From assembly GCA_018897535.1 (NCBI GenBank), contig JAHIKO010000020.1, forward strand, positions 1 through 38,573: DNA of 38,573 nucleotides, written 5' to 3'. A program made the position numbers and the translations under genes. This DNA is from Candidatus Dependentiae bacterium (GTDB lineage: Bacteria; Babelota; Babeliae; Babelales; UASB340). This document shows, one piece after another, positions 26,042 to 34,166 of the stretch (its first letter is position 1; the number at the start of each line of letters is the position of its first letter). The notes below the pieces were generated by a model that had not been told where the DNA came from, searched no databases, and saw nothing but the letters and a program-made list of their open reading frames with translations.

Positions 26042-27620
26042 AAAAATTTTTAATTTTGTTTTTATTAATTTTATTATGGTTGCTTGTAATTCCATGCAAA
26101 TGGTTAACGTAAAAGATAATTCAGGGGCAAATGCAAATAATTATGAAACGTATATGCGTGGGTGTGTTGATTATATGAGTGGTGATTATAATTCTGCAAT
26201 GCAAAATTTTGAAAAATTAGAAAAAACGGAAAATTCTATTTATGCAAAAGAACGTTATATAAGATTTTTATTCGAAACAAATCAATTTGATAAAATAGTT
26301 AATTTGGATCAAAAAGTAAAAGATGTATTTAAGGGTAATTTGGATATAGAAAAAATATTTGCACAATCATATTTGCATCTTGGCCATGGCGAAAAAGCTT
26401 CGAATTTCATAAATAAATTAATTAAAGAAAATCCTCATGATCTTCAATTATCATATTTTAAAGTTTTAAATCTTATAAAAACCGGAAAACTTGATGAAGC
26501 TTTGACTGTTATTGATGAGTGCATAAAAGATCAAAATTTAGAATCAAAACAGTTTTTATTTTATTTTTTAGCATCAAAGGTATATTTGCAAAAAAATATG
26601 GAACAGCAGGCTTTAAAATATATCAATAAAAGTTTGGAATTGTTTCCTGATTTTGAACGGGGATGGTTGTTAAAAGCTATAATTCAAGAACAGCAGGGCC
26701 AGATCCAGGGAGCAATTGCCGGGTATAAAAGATTTTTAGATATTGTTGGTTCTGACGAAACAGTTGAAAAACAGCTTATAAGATTATTATTTGTAGAAAA
26801 AAGATTTGATGAAGCCAGTGATGTATTGGAAAAAGTAAAAGATAAAACTCCAACACAAATTTTTGATTTATCTTTAATTAATTGGCGAGCCGGAAAGGCA
26901 GACATAGCTTTATCAAAACTTGATGAATTACTTGCCCAAAATCCTGATTTCAAAGATGCAAAATTTTTAAAAATAGAAATTTTGGTTTCAACAGGAAAAT
27001 CAAATATGGCTATGGATATACTTAAAGATTGGTTAATTGCAGATCCGGAAAATAAAGAAGTTTTACAAGTTTTACTGTTATTAAGAAGAGCTAAAGTTGA
27101 TGTAAATTCAATTATTAAAGTTTTAGAACTCGTTGAAAAAAATAGTTCCAATCAAAATTTGGTATCGGCATTAATAGATTTAAATTTTGAAAAAAATGAT
27201 AGATCAAAAGTTCTTTCTTATTGTAAAAAATTATTTGATATAACCAAAGATAATGGGCTTAAGTCAAAAATATTATTCCAAACGGCTTATATAAGATTTA
27301 TATCGGGTCAAAATGATAAAGTTGAAGCCATATTGTTAAATGCGTTAAAATATCAACCGGCTTATTCTTCCATTCATAATTTACTGGCCTATTTTTATGC
27401 TCAAAATAATTTAAAACTTGAGGATGCTCTTGTTCATATTGATTTGGCATTAAAAGAAAAACCGGAATCTTATTATTATATTGATACAAAAGGATTTGTT
27501 CTATTTAAAATGGGTAAAACGGAAGATGCAATAAATATGTTTGAGAAAGCATTGAGTTTTAATGCAAATGATTCTGAAGTTTTAAAGCATTTGGAAATGG
27601 CAAAATCAGTTGGAAAATAA
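26031..27620 (+). CDS. TPR-repeat lipoprotein
   Basis: A 529-residue protein with AAGGAG five bases before the ATG. The signal ends in FIMVAC, giving Cys19 as a likely lipidated residue. The rest is tandem helical TPR repeats. Clear ones include YMSGDYNSAMQNFEKLEK, LIKTGKLDEALTVIDECI, YLQKNMEQQALKYINKSLEL and FVLFKMGKTEDAINMFEKAL. Such proteins scaffold complexes at the membrane, for example the outer-membrane assembly or secretion machineries. No enzymatic motif is seen. It overlaps the DUF721 gene and is followed three bases later by murG, so it is probably co-transcribed with a cell-wall enzyme. Confidence 0.88.
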   Translation: MLNKKIFNFVFINFIMVACNSMQMVNVKDNSGANANNYETYMRGCVDYMSGDYNSAMQNFEKLEKTENSIYAKERYIRFLFETNQFDKIVNLDQKVKDVFKGNLDIEKIFAQSYLHLGHGEKASNFINKLIKENPHDLQLSYFKVLNLIKTGKLDEALTVIDECIKDQNLESKQFLFYFLASKVYLQKNMEQQALKYINKSLELFPDFERGWLLKAIIQEQQGQIQGAIAGYKRFLDIVGSDETVEKQLIRLLFVEKRFDEASDVLEKVKDKTPTQIFDLSLINWRAGKADIALSKLDELLAQNPDFKDAKFLKIEILVSTGKSNMAMDILKDWLIADPENKEVLQVLLLLRRAKVDVNSIIKVLELVEKNSSNQNLVSALIDLNFEKNDRSKVLSYCKKLFDITKDNGLKSKILFQTAYIRFISGQNDKVEAILLNALKYQPAYSSIHNLLAYFYAQNNLKLEDALVHIDLALKEKPESYYYIDTKGFVLFKMGKTEDAINMFEKALSFNANDSEVLKHLEMAKSVGK

Positions 27621-27623
27621 TTT

Positions 27624-28628
27624 ATGAATGAAAAAACTTTATTTGTAGTTGCTTCAGGTTCAGGCGGGCATATTTTGCCCGCGCTAATTTTGGCAAAAGA
27701 ATGGAAAATTAAAAATTTAGGTAAAGTTGTCTTTTTTACAGGGGTTAAGAATTTGGATAAAACTATTTTAGATGATAATAGTTTTATTGATCAAAAAATA
27801 TATTTAAAGTTATCTAACTTCCCGGGAAAAAAAGTTTATTTATACCCTAAATTTATTTGGCAATTTATTTTCAGTTATTTTAGAGCTATTTATTGGGTTA
27901 AAAGATATAAAAATATAACTGTAATTTCTACCGGTGGATATTTAGCAATTCCTGTTTGTTTGGCTGCAAAAAGATATAAGCAAGAAATAATTTTATATGA
28001 ATTAAATGTTGTTCCCGGTAAAGCAATAAAATTTTTGTCCAAATTGGCGACTAAAATAAATATTGTTTTTGAAAATAGTAAAAATTATTTTTCTAAAAAA
28101 TTACAAAACAAAATAAATCTAACAAATTATCCGTTAAGATATTCAGAATCAGACAAGATTTTTGATAAGCAAGAGCTTATATTAAAAATAAATAAGCAAG
28201 ATAGTATAAATTTTGATATTAATAAAAAAACTATATTTGTATTGGGCGGTTCTCAAGGTTCCGTTTCTTTAAATAATTATTTTAAAGTTTGGTTAAAAAA
28301 ATATAGTTTGCATGATAATTTTGAATTAAATAATATTCAGGTTATTCACCAAACAGGTGCATTGGATAAAACCAATTGGCAAGATTTTTATAAAAATTTA
28401 AATATACAAGCCATAGTTTTTTCGTATCGACAAGATTTAAAAGATTATTATTTATTATCAGATTTGGTTTTTGCCAGAGCAGGCGCGGGTACGCTATTTG
28501 AGCTTGAATTTTTTCAAAAGAGAAGTTTTATTTTTCCATTAAACACAGGATATACATCGCATCAGGTTGATAATGCGAAATTTATGGTAGAAAGAAATAA
28601 AGAGCTGTTTAAAATAAAACAGCTCTAA
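27624..28628 (+). CDS. murG: MurG, lipid II-forming GlcNAc transferase, shortened at the C-terminus
   Basis: A 334-residue protein; MurG is normally about 355-365. It transfers GlcNAc from UDP-GlcNAc to lipid I on the inner face of the membrane. The glycine-rich loop reads GSGGHILPALILA; ISTGGYLAIPVCLAA, YELNVVPGKA and FVLGGSQGSVSLN are also present. The sugar-nucleotide site has ARAGAGTLFELEFF and SHQVDNAKF. Soon after this, at FKIKQL, the protein stops, so the last helices that normally pack back against the N-terminal domain are missing. The stop lies inside a terminator hairpin. It may still be active if the missing part is dispensable, or it may have been trimmed recently. It is co-transcribed with a TPR lipoprotein. 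Confidence 0.92.
   Translation: MNEKTLFVVASGSGGHILPALILAKEWKIKNLGKVVFFTGVKNLDKTILDDNSFIDQKIYLKLSNFPGKKVYLYPKFIWQFIFSYFRAIYWVKRYKNITVISTGGYLAIPVCLAAKRYKQEIILYELNVVPGKAIKFLSKLATKINIVFENSKNYFSKKLQNKINLTNYPLRYSESDKIFDKQELILKINKQDSINFDINKKTIFVLGGSQGSVSLNNYFKVWLKKYSLHDNFELNNIQVIHQTGALDKTNWQDFYKNLNIQAIVFSYRQDLKDYYLLSDLVFARAGAGTLFELEFFQKRSFIFPLNTGYTSHQVDNAKFMVERNKELFKIKQL
28601..28626. terminator. Terminator hairpin overlapping the murG stop codon
   Basis: A perfect 10-bp stem, AGAGCTGTTT (28601-28610) with AAACAGCTCT (28617-28626), has a 6-base loop. It includes the last murG codons and the first base of its TAA. On the minus strand it is followed by a T-rich stretch, so it mainly serves the convergent kinase gene ending at 28653. 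On the plus strand the tail is A-rich. Confidence 0.7.
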
Positions 28629-28652
28629 AATTATTGTAAATTTAAAAATTCT

Positions 28653-29720
28653 TTAAATATCAGTAATTTCAATATAAAGTTTTTTTAATGCGTTAAAAAT
28701 ATCTAAAGCATTAGGTCTTTTATCTGGGTCTGGATTCCAGCATTTTTCTATTATTTCGTTTATAATAGGGTATTGAACTACAGAGTCATCTAATTTTGGT
28801 CTTACTCCATTTGCAATAAGTTGAATTATTGGTTCTCTTTTTTTTGTATCATTTTCGTATATGGGCATATTTTTTATTTCTTCTTTGTTTTCTTTTTTAA
28901 TAGTTTTAAAAAATTTCTTACCATAAAAGATTTCGTATAACGTTACTCCAAATGAATGTATATCTGCAGCTTTCGAAATATTATATGTTTTTTGTTGTTT
29001 ATTTGGATCAATGCTTTTTATTAATATATTTTCTGATGGAGTATAAAAAATTGTTCCTTTAAAAAATTCAGAAATTTCTTCGTTTTTTGTAAATGTAAAA
29101 TCTGTTAACCAAATATTTATAAAATCGATTTTTTTATTACATGAATATAAAAAATTATCTGGTTTTATATCTTGGTGAACTAAATTATTATGATGTAACA
29201 TATTTATAGCAGCTATTGCTCCAAGAGATATTTGTAATTTATGTTTGATATTTAATTCTTTATAATAGTGATATAAAAAATAATCCAACGAATTTTCTGC
29301 CCGCATTGTGAATATGATGTATATTTTGTTAGGTTTATCATAAATATATCCTAAGTACTTGATTATATTTGGATGTTTAAGTTTTTGTAGTAAATTCAGT
29401 TCGCGCAAAAAACGTCTTTCAGGATCTTTTACTGGAATAAAATATGAACAGGCCATTTCTTTTTTTTCATCATTTTCAATTTTTGTTCCACTGAATACTA
29501 TTTTTTCGGTACCTTGTCCTATTGTTGTTATATCTTTAAAATCATGTTTAGTTAAAATATCTTTAGCAATTTCTTCATAGTTTGGTATCTCTTGATTAAG
29601 GTTTGGTGTCTCTTCATTAAGATTTGGTATCTCTTCATTAAGCGCCAAAATATTTGTATAAACAAAAGATGCAAATATAAAAAAAACGTTTATGAAATAT
29701 TTTTTAAAATTATTTAACAT
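28653..29720 (-). CDS. Exported eukaryotic-like Ser/Thr kinase with a WNK-like lysine arrangement
   Basis: A 355-residue protein starting at ATG 29720; a TTG at 29729 is less likely. A signal peptide or membrane anchor (about residues 9-26) precedes three 7-residue repeats (EEIPNLN, residues 29-47). The kinase domain follows. The glycine loop is IGQGTEKIVF, with K73 at the third glycine position. The beta-3 motif that normally holds the VAIK lysine reads MACS (S92). Helix C has Glu107. The catalytic loop is H182-QDIKPDN, the DFG motif is D207-F-T, and FYTPSE replaces the APE motif. DIHSFGVTLYEIF and the late arginine in CWNPDPDKRP are intact. Lysine in the loop and none in beta-3 is the WNK pattern. 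Exported, so it probably acts outside the cytosol, possibly on host proteins. Activity is unproven. Confidence 0.85.
   Translation of the reverse strand: MLNNFKKYFINVFFIFASFVYTNILALNEEIPNLNEETPNLNQEIPNYEEIAKDILTKHDFKDITTIGQGTEKIVFSGTKIENDEKKEMACSYFIPVKDPERRFLRELNLLQKLKHPNIIKYLGYIYDKPNKIYIIFTMRAENSLDYFLYHYYKELNIKHKLQISLGAIAAINMLHHNNLVHQDIKPDNFLYSCNKKIDFINIWLTDFTFTKNEEISEFFKGTIFYTPSENILIKSIDPNKQQKTYNISKAADIHSFGVTLYEIFYGKKFFKTIKKENKEEIKNMPIYENDTKKREPIIQLIANGVRPKLDDSVVQYPIINEIIEKCWNPDPDKRPNALDIFNALKKLYIEITDI
29581..29643 (-). repeat. Three tandem 21-bp repeats in the kinase N-terminus
   Basis: Three near-identical 21-base units (29581-29601, 29602-29622, 29623-29643) begin TTTGGTATCTC or a one-base variant. 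They encode the 7-residue repeat E-E-I/T-P-N-L-N between the signal peptide and the kinase domain. Units of whole codons can gain or lose copies without a frameshift, so copy number may vary among strains. Confidence 0.85.
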
Positions 29721-29858
29721 AATTTTCAACCCCCATATTTAATTAAATTTCAGATAGTAATAATAATATTCGTTTTGAAAAATATAACAAATGGGTTGAT
29801 AAAATAGCAGAAAAAACGAGATTTATTAATTATTTTGTTATGATTTTTGAAAAAATCA

Positions 29859-31442
29859 TTAAAAAATTCGTTTTTTGATCATTTTTGTCGGTATTTTTAG
29901 ACCTAAATCTTGTAAAATTGTTGCTGCTATATTTGATAATTCGAGCTTAATTGGCCCAAATTTAGTTATCTCAGGCTTATTTTTTTGTGATTTTTGGTTA
30001 ATTTTTATAAATATAACCGGATTTATTGTATGAGCAGTTACAAGTTCTCCGGTTTTTTTATTTATCATTTCTTCGGCATTTCCATGATCAGAGGTCAAAA
30101 ATATTGTGCCATTTTTATTTATAACTATTTCGTCATAAAGTTTTTTAATTTGCACATCTAAGCATTCACAAGCTTTAACTGTTGCATCAAAATCACCGGA
30201 ATGTCCAACCATATCTGCATTGGCATAATTAATTAAATAGAAATTTGCCGGATCATTTTTTAAAGAAGCTAAAACTTTTCTAGTAATTTTATATGCAGAC
30301 ATTTCCGGATGGTTTATATAATTTTTAGCTTTTATTGATGATATTAAGTTGTATGTTTCGTTTGGCAATTTTTTCTCATTCATACCTCTGAAAAAATAGG
30401 TTACATGAGCATATTTTTCTGTTTCTGCTATGACAAATATTTTTGCGTTTGATTGTGTAGATATCTCATCTAAAAGCGTGTGATCTATTTTTTCATGTTC
30501 AAATAAAATATCGTTATTAAAATTTTTAAAATCTTGCATATATCTTGTAGTTGTTATAAAAAATGCAAGAGTATTATTTGTTGAGTTTAAGTTTTGGGTC
30601 TTAAATTTATTAAAATCCGGATCTATAAAACTTTGGGTAAGCTGTCTTGCGCGATCAGGTCTAAAGTTGTAAAAAATTACACCATCTCCTGTTTTTATTT
30701 GTCCATTTTTTATAAATAACGTTGGATTAACAAATTCGTCAGTTATATTTTTTGCATAAAAATTTTTAAGTAATTGTTCCCAATTTTTTAAATTTGAGAT
30801 TTTAATTTTTGGGTCACACAAAATATCATAACTCTTTTTAGTTCTTTGCCAGTTATTATCACGATCCATAGAATAAAATCTACCGTGAATTGATGCAATT
30901 TTTCCCAAATTTAATTTTTTACAAATTTTATCTAATTTTTTTAAATGTATATTTGCAGATTTGGGAGGCACATCTCTACCGTCTAAAATTACGTGTATAT
31001 AAACATTTTTAATATTTTGTTTTTTTGCAAATTCCAATAATGCAAAAAGTTGAAATTCATGACTATGAACCCCACCATCGGACAGAAGCCCAATTATGTG
31101 TAAGGCGTTATCTGCTTTTATTTTCTTAAAATTATTAATTAAAACTTTATTTTTAAATATCGTTTTATTGTCTACTACTTCTTTGAATTTTGCCAAAGTA
31201 GATTTTATAATTCTGCCTGCACCCATAGTTAAATGTCCAACTTCGGAATTTCCAATAAATTTTGGTAAAAGTCCAACGGCTTTACCCGATGCATTTAATA
31301 ATGTTGAGGGGTAATTTTTGAGCAAAAACTCAAAAAATGGCATTTTTGCAGCTTTTATAGCATTTCCAAAAACTTGATTTTTATAGCCAAAACCATCGAA
31401 AATAACCAAAGCAATTGGGCCTTTTTTTGATATTTTGTTCAT
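29859..31442 (-). CDS. gpmI: 2,3-Bisphosphoglycerate-independent phosphoglycerate mutase
   Basis: A 527-residue metal-dependent enzyme interconverting 3- and 2-phosphoglycerate in glycolysis. The alkaline-phosphatase-fold motifs are complete: D16-G-F-G, the phosphorylated serine in GNSEVGHLTMGAGR (Ser66), HVILDGRDVPPKSA, FYSMDRDNNW, FNFRPDRARQLTQ, NYANADMVGHSGD and TSDHGNAEEM. The length is close to the usual 510. The ATG has AAAGG about six bases upstream. It is upstream of the exported kinase gene but separated by about 140 bases with no clear terminator. It is divergent from a small secreted protein gene at 31526. Confidence 0.98.
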   Translation of the reverse strand: MNKISKKGPIALVIFDGFGYKNQVFGNAIKAAKMPFFEFLLKNYPSTLLNASGKAVGLLPKFIGNSEVGHLTMGAGRIIKSTLAKFKEVVDNKTIFKNKVLINNFKKIKADNALHIIGLLSDGGVHSHEFQLFALLEFAKKQNIKNVYIHVILDGRDVPPKSANIHLKKLDKICKKLNLGKIASIHGRFYSMDRDNNWQRTKKSYDILCDPKIKISNLKNWEQLLKNFYAKNITDEFVNPTLFIKNGQIKTGDGVIFYNFRPDRARQLTQSFIDPDFNKFKTQNLNSTNNTLAFFITTTRYMQDFKNFNNDILFEHEKIDHTLLDEISTQSNAKIFVIAETEKYAHVTYFFRGMNEKKLPNETYNLISSIKAKNYINHPEMSAYKITRKVLASLKNDPANFYLINYANADMVGHSGDFDATVKACECLDVQIKKLYDEIVINKNGTIFLTSDHGNAEEMINKKTGELVTAHTINPVIFIKINQKSQKNKPEITKFGPIKLELSNIAATILQDLGLKIPTKMIKKRIF

Positions 31443-31525
31443 TTTTTACCTTTAAAATTCGATACTTTTTACTTTTTTTTATTTTGATTTATGATTTAAG
31501 TATCAATAAATTAGAGGAAATTAAT

Positions 31526-31873
31526 ATGTTTTTAAAGAAATTATATATTTTAATAATAATTGCTTTTTTTAGCATAACTATTAACACACAAAATTTTGCA
31601 GCACAAGCTGAAAAAATAACTGAAGTAAATCGTGATTCAGCAAAAATGTCACCAAATTCAGAAAAATCTAAAATTAGTAAAATAAAAGAAGATATACAGC
31701 TTTATTTTGAAATTTTTTCTGAAATGTCACCTAGTGCAAGATGCGATTTTATAAAAGAAATTGTTGCTTTTCATGTATCTGAAAATAAAAATAAATATAT
31801 AATAGGATCAGCTGTTACAGCTACAGCAATAGTTGCTTATATATATTTCCATAATTCTAATAAAATTAACTAA
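31526..31873 (+). CDS. Small exported or membrane protein, unknown function
   Basis: A 115-residue protein. The ATG at 31526 has GAGGA upstream and opens a signal peptide (FLKKLYILIIIAFFSITINT, cut near FAA). The middle is a charged, S- and K-rich linker with a short helical stretch. A second hydrophobic segment, YIIGSAVTATAIVAYIYF, is near the C-terminus and is followed by only a few residues. The shape suggests a small protein with a periplasmic domain tethered by its C-terminal helix. No family is recognised. It is eight bases before rsmE and probably co-transcribed with it. Confidence 0.6.
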   Translation: MFLKKLYILIIIAFFSITINTQNFAAQAEKITEVNRDSAKMSPNSEKSKISKIKEDIQLYFEIFSEMSPSARCDFIKEIVAFHVSENKNKYIIGSAVTATAIVAYIYFHNSNKIN

Positions 31874-31881
31874 AATTTATT

Positions 31882-32643
31882 ATGAGTAAGCATATATTTT
31901 CTATATTTTTAGAAAATTTAACAGAGTTAACTTCTAATTTAAATATTAATCAAACTTTTGAATTAAAAGATAAATTAGTATATTCAAGAATTACAAATAT
32001 TTTACGTTTATCTGAATCTGATAATATTATCTTTTTTGATAAAAATATAAATATTCTTGTCGAACTTTTATCCCAGACTTTCAAAAATAATAAATCTGTA
32101 TTTTTAAAAGTTTTAGAGAAAAATAAAAATAAAAAGTTAGAACCTGAAATAATTTTGTGCACTGGGCTTATAAAAAAAAGCTCTTTTGAAGAACTTATTT
32201 ATAATGCATCTGCACTTGGCGCTACAATAATTCAGCCTATATTAACTGATAAGTGCCAACAAAAGTGGGCCGGTCAAAAAGAAATAGATCGTTTGAAAAA
32301 AATAATAATAGCGGCCTGTGAACAGTCAAAAAATTATTGTTTACCCGAATTATATGAACCCATAAAAATTTCTGAATATTTAAAATATGCAAAAGATAAA
32401 AATTATAAAAAAATATTTTTTGAATCAGATCAAATTAAAACTACAGAATTAATAAAAGAATTAACGCAAAATAAATCAGAAAAAATTGTATTGTTCTTTG
32501 GTCCTGAGGGTGGATTTTCAGACTCTGAAATTTCAAATTTTCAGGAAAATAATTTTGTCGGTTATTCTTTAACAAAAACAATCTTACGATCACAAGAAGC
32601 TGTGACTGTTGGGCTTGGTTTGATACGAATTGTGACTAAATAG
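31882..32643 (+). CDS. rsmE: 16S rRNA m3U1498 methyltransferase RsmE
   Basis: A 253-residue SPOUT-fold methyltransferase that adds a methyl group to N3 of U1498 in 16S rRNA, using SAM. The C-terminal knot motifs are recognisable: FFGPEGGFSDSE and LTKTILRSQEAVTVGLGLIR, matching GPEGGFs and LGxrILRxETA. The N-terminal PUA-like domain has RITNILRLSESDNI in the expected place, and the central ACEQSKN stretch is typical. The length is as expected (about 245). It ends exactly where the convergent tsaB begins its stop codon, with no bases between. Confidence 0.92.
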   Translation: MSKHIFSIFLENLTELTSNLNINQTFELKDKLVYSRITNILRLSESDNIIFFDKNINILVELLSQTFKNNKSVFLKVLEKNKNKKLEPEIILCTGLIKKSSFEELIYNASALGATIIQPILTDKCQQKWAGQKEIDRLKKIIIAACEQSKNYCLPELYEPIKISEYLKYAKDKNYKKIFFESDQIKTTELIKELTQNKSEKIVLFFGPEGGFSDSEISNFQENNFVGYSLTKTILRSQEAVTVGLGLIRIVTK

Positions 32644-33348
32644 TTATTTTTTAGTTGGTCTTATGGCAAAATTTTGAGATTTTAAGTAAAGAGGCGTTAG
32701 CTTGAAAGATAAACAGTTTTTATCTTTTTCAAATTTATCTAAAGCTATTAATGCTATTTCCTGTGAACTTGCATTTTGAATATCTATAAAAGCTGAATTT
32801 TTATCAAAAATATTTAAGATTTTATCTTTGTGTAAATTTACTGCATTGCCAATAAAAATTATTTTTTGATTTTCAAAATTATTTTTTAGATCACTTAATA
32901 GTAAATCTATTTTTTTATAACCTTTTTGATTTTCGACTTTATCTGAATTAATTTTATAATAAACATCGTCATTATATGCATTTAAAAGCGCAACTATAAC
33001 ATCTGTTTTTTGTAAATTCTGTATTTGTTTTAAGGCCTGAGTTGATATTGCATCAAGTCCGTCTATACCTATTAAAGGAATTTTGCTTGCAAAACTTAGA
33101 CCATTTACCGTGCTTATGGTTACTCTCAAAGATGTAAAAGCACCCGGCCCCTGGTCTGTGGCAATAAACGCTAAATTTTCCAGTTTTAAATTGTTTTCTT
33201 TTAATAGATTTTGAATTATTGGGATTAAAAGAGAACTTGCTTTAAAATTATCTTCTTTGATATTTTTGATTATATTTGAGTTATTAAAAAGAGATATATC
33301 TAAAAGAGAGTAACTGCCTTGAATGCTTAAGAAAAATAGATTATCCAT
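32644..33348 (-). CDS. tsaB: tRNA t6A biosynthesis protein TsaB
   Basis: A 234-residue protein of the ASKHA fold. The hallmark DQGPGAFTSLRVTISTVNGLSFA corresponds to the GPGSFTGLRxG...GLA signature of TsaB, which with TsaD and TsaE makes threonylcarbamoyl-adenosine at position 37 of ANN-decoding tRNAs. The first strand has LSIQGSY where catalytic relatives have more conserved residues; TsaB is a non-catalytic scaffold for TsaD. The length is normal. It begins six bases after the zinc-ribbon gene and has no clear ribosome site, so it is probably translated by coupling. No tsaD or tsaE is in the window. Confidence 0.9.
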   Translation of the reverse strand: MDNLFFLSIQGSYSLLDISLFNNSNIIKNIKEDNFKASSLLIPIIQNLLKENNLKLENLAFIATDQGPGAFTSLRVTISTVNGLSFASKIPLIGIDGLDAISTQALKQIQNLQKTDVIVALLNAYNDDVYYKINSDKVENQKGYKKIDLLLSDLKNNFENQKIIFIGNAVNLHKDKILNIFDKNSAFIDIQNASSQEIALIALDKFEKDKNCLSFKLTPLYLKSQNFAIRPTKK

Positions 33349-33354
33349 AAAAAA

Positions 33355-33537
33355 TTAAGAACTGTGTTTTTTTAATTTTTGTTTTTGATAAAAAATACTA
33401 AACGCGTCATCTTTGATTGTGTGCTCTTTTTTTTCTATGATTTTGCCACAATTAAGACATTTCCAGCCTTCAAAATTAATGAAGTGATCAAAGAACGATT
33501 GCATGACCATCAATCCGTCACACTTTGGACACTTCAT
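33355..33537 (-). CDS. Zinc-ribbon microprotein
   Basis: A 60-residue protein with two CxxC knuckles, C3-P-K-C6 and C27-L-N-C30, a classical zinc ribbon. Between them is a hydrophobic stretch with W25; a basic helical tail (YQKQKLKKHSS) follows. It is preceded by an excellent ribosome site (GGAGG eight bases before ATG), which argues that it is a real, well-translated gene. It could bind nucleic acid or a protein partner. It sits in an operon with tsaB, and ruvX lies upstream in the same direction. No named family is recognised. Confidence 0.78.
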   Translation of the reverse strand: MKCPKCDGLMVMQSFFDHFINFEGWKCLNCGKIIEKKEHTIKDDAFSIFYQKQKLKKHSS

Positions 33538-33646
33538 ACCGATTCCCTCCAGGCAAAGGAAAAAAACTCTTAAACCCTATTTTTATAATATAACCATTTT
33601 TTTTATATTTTGTAAAAGATTAGATAAATTAATTTAAACCCAATAT

Positions 33647-34075
33647 TTAAAATTGTTGAAAAGCTTTGTTGTCCAAATAACTTTGTAAGATAAATGCAGC
33701 TGCAACAGAGTGGCTTTTAATTTTATCTTCTTTAGTTTTTATTTTTTTTGTATTTAGACTTTCGGCCCTTTTGCTACTTAATCTTTCGTCCCAAAGAATC
33801 CATTTTATTTGATTATTAAATTTAGGATTTATTTTTTCTTCAAGTTCTTTGGCCGTATTCATTATTTTTTTTGTTTGTTCGCTTTCAAGTCCTGAAAACG
33901 TTGTTGGTTTTCCTATTACTATTGTTGATATATCTTCTTCTTTAATAACGGTTTCTAAAAAACTTTCCGTCATTTCCACATCTACAGTTTTATATGGTTT
34001 ACAGGTTATACCCAAACCGTCTGATATTGCAGAACCTACCCATTTATCACCAAGGTCTAAAGCAAGAATTTTCAT
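33647..34075 (-). CDS. ruvX: YqgF/RuvX, RNase H-like pre-16S rRNA processing or Holliday junction nuclease
   Basis: A 142-residue protein of the RuvC/RNase H superfamily. The first catalytic strand reads ILALDLGDKWVGSAISD (Asp7). VIGKPTTFSG and WDERLSS (Glu97) are in the right places, and the end AAAFILQSYLD matches AAxxILQxyL. In most family members an aspartate stands just before this, as in VDSxSA; here it is His122 in KSHSVAA. The enzyme matures the 16S rRNA 5' end. The D-to-H change may alter activity, or His may replace it, as RuvC-type enzymes can use histidine nearby. It is divergent from polA. Confidence 0.93.
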   Translation of the reverse strand: MKILALDLGDKWVGSAISDGLGITCKPYKTVDVEMTESFLETVIKEEDISTIVIGKPTTFSGLESEQTKKIMNTAKELEEKINPKFNNQIKWILWDERLSSKRAESLNTKKIKTKEDKIKSHSVAAAFILQSYLDNKAFQQF

Positions 34076-34166
34076 AAACTACCTATTATTAATAATTTTT
34101 TGCAAAATAGTATTATTCATATAAATATATTTTATATAGATTTTCAAATATTTAGAAAGGACTCAT

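Noticed and set aside
28629..28652. Frameshifted continuation of murG
   Set aside because: I looked for MurG-like residues after the stop and saw none in any frame, so truncation is preferred over a frameshift.
29581..29643. Possible CRISPR-like repeat array
   Set aside because: The repeats are contiguous with no spacers, are coding, and have only three copies.
29840..29859. AT-rich hairpin after gpmI as a terminator
   Set aside because: The stem has a single G-C pair and no T run follows on the gpmI strand.
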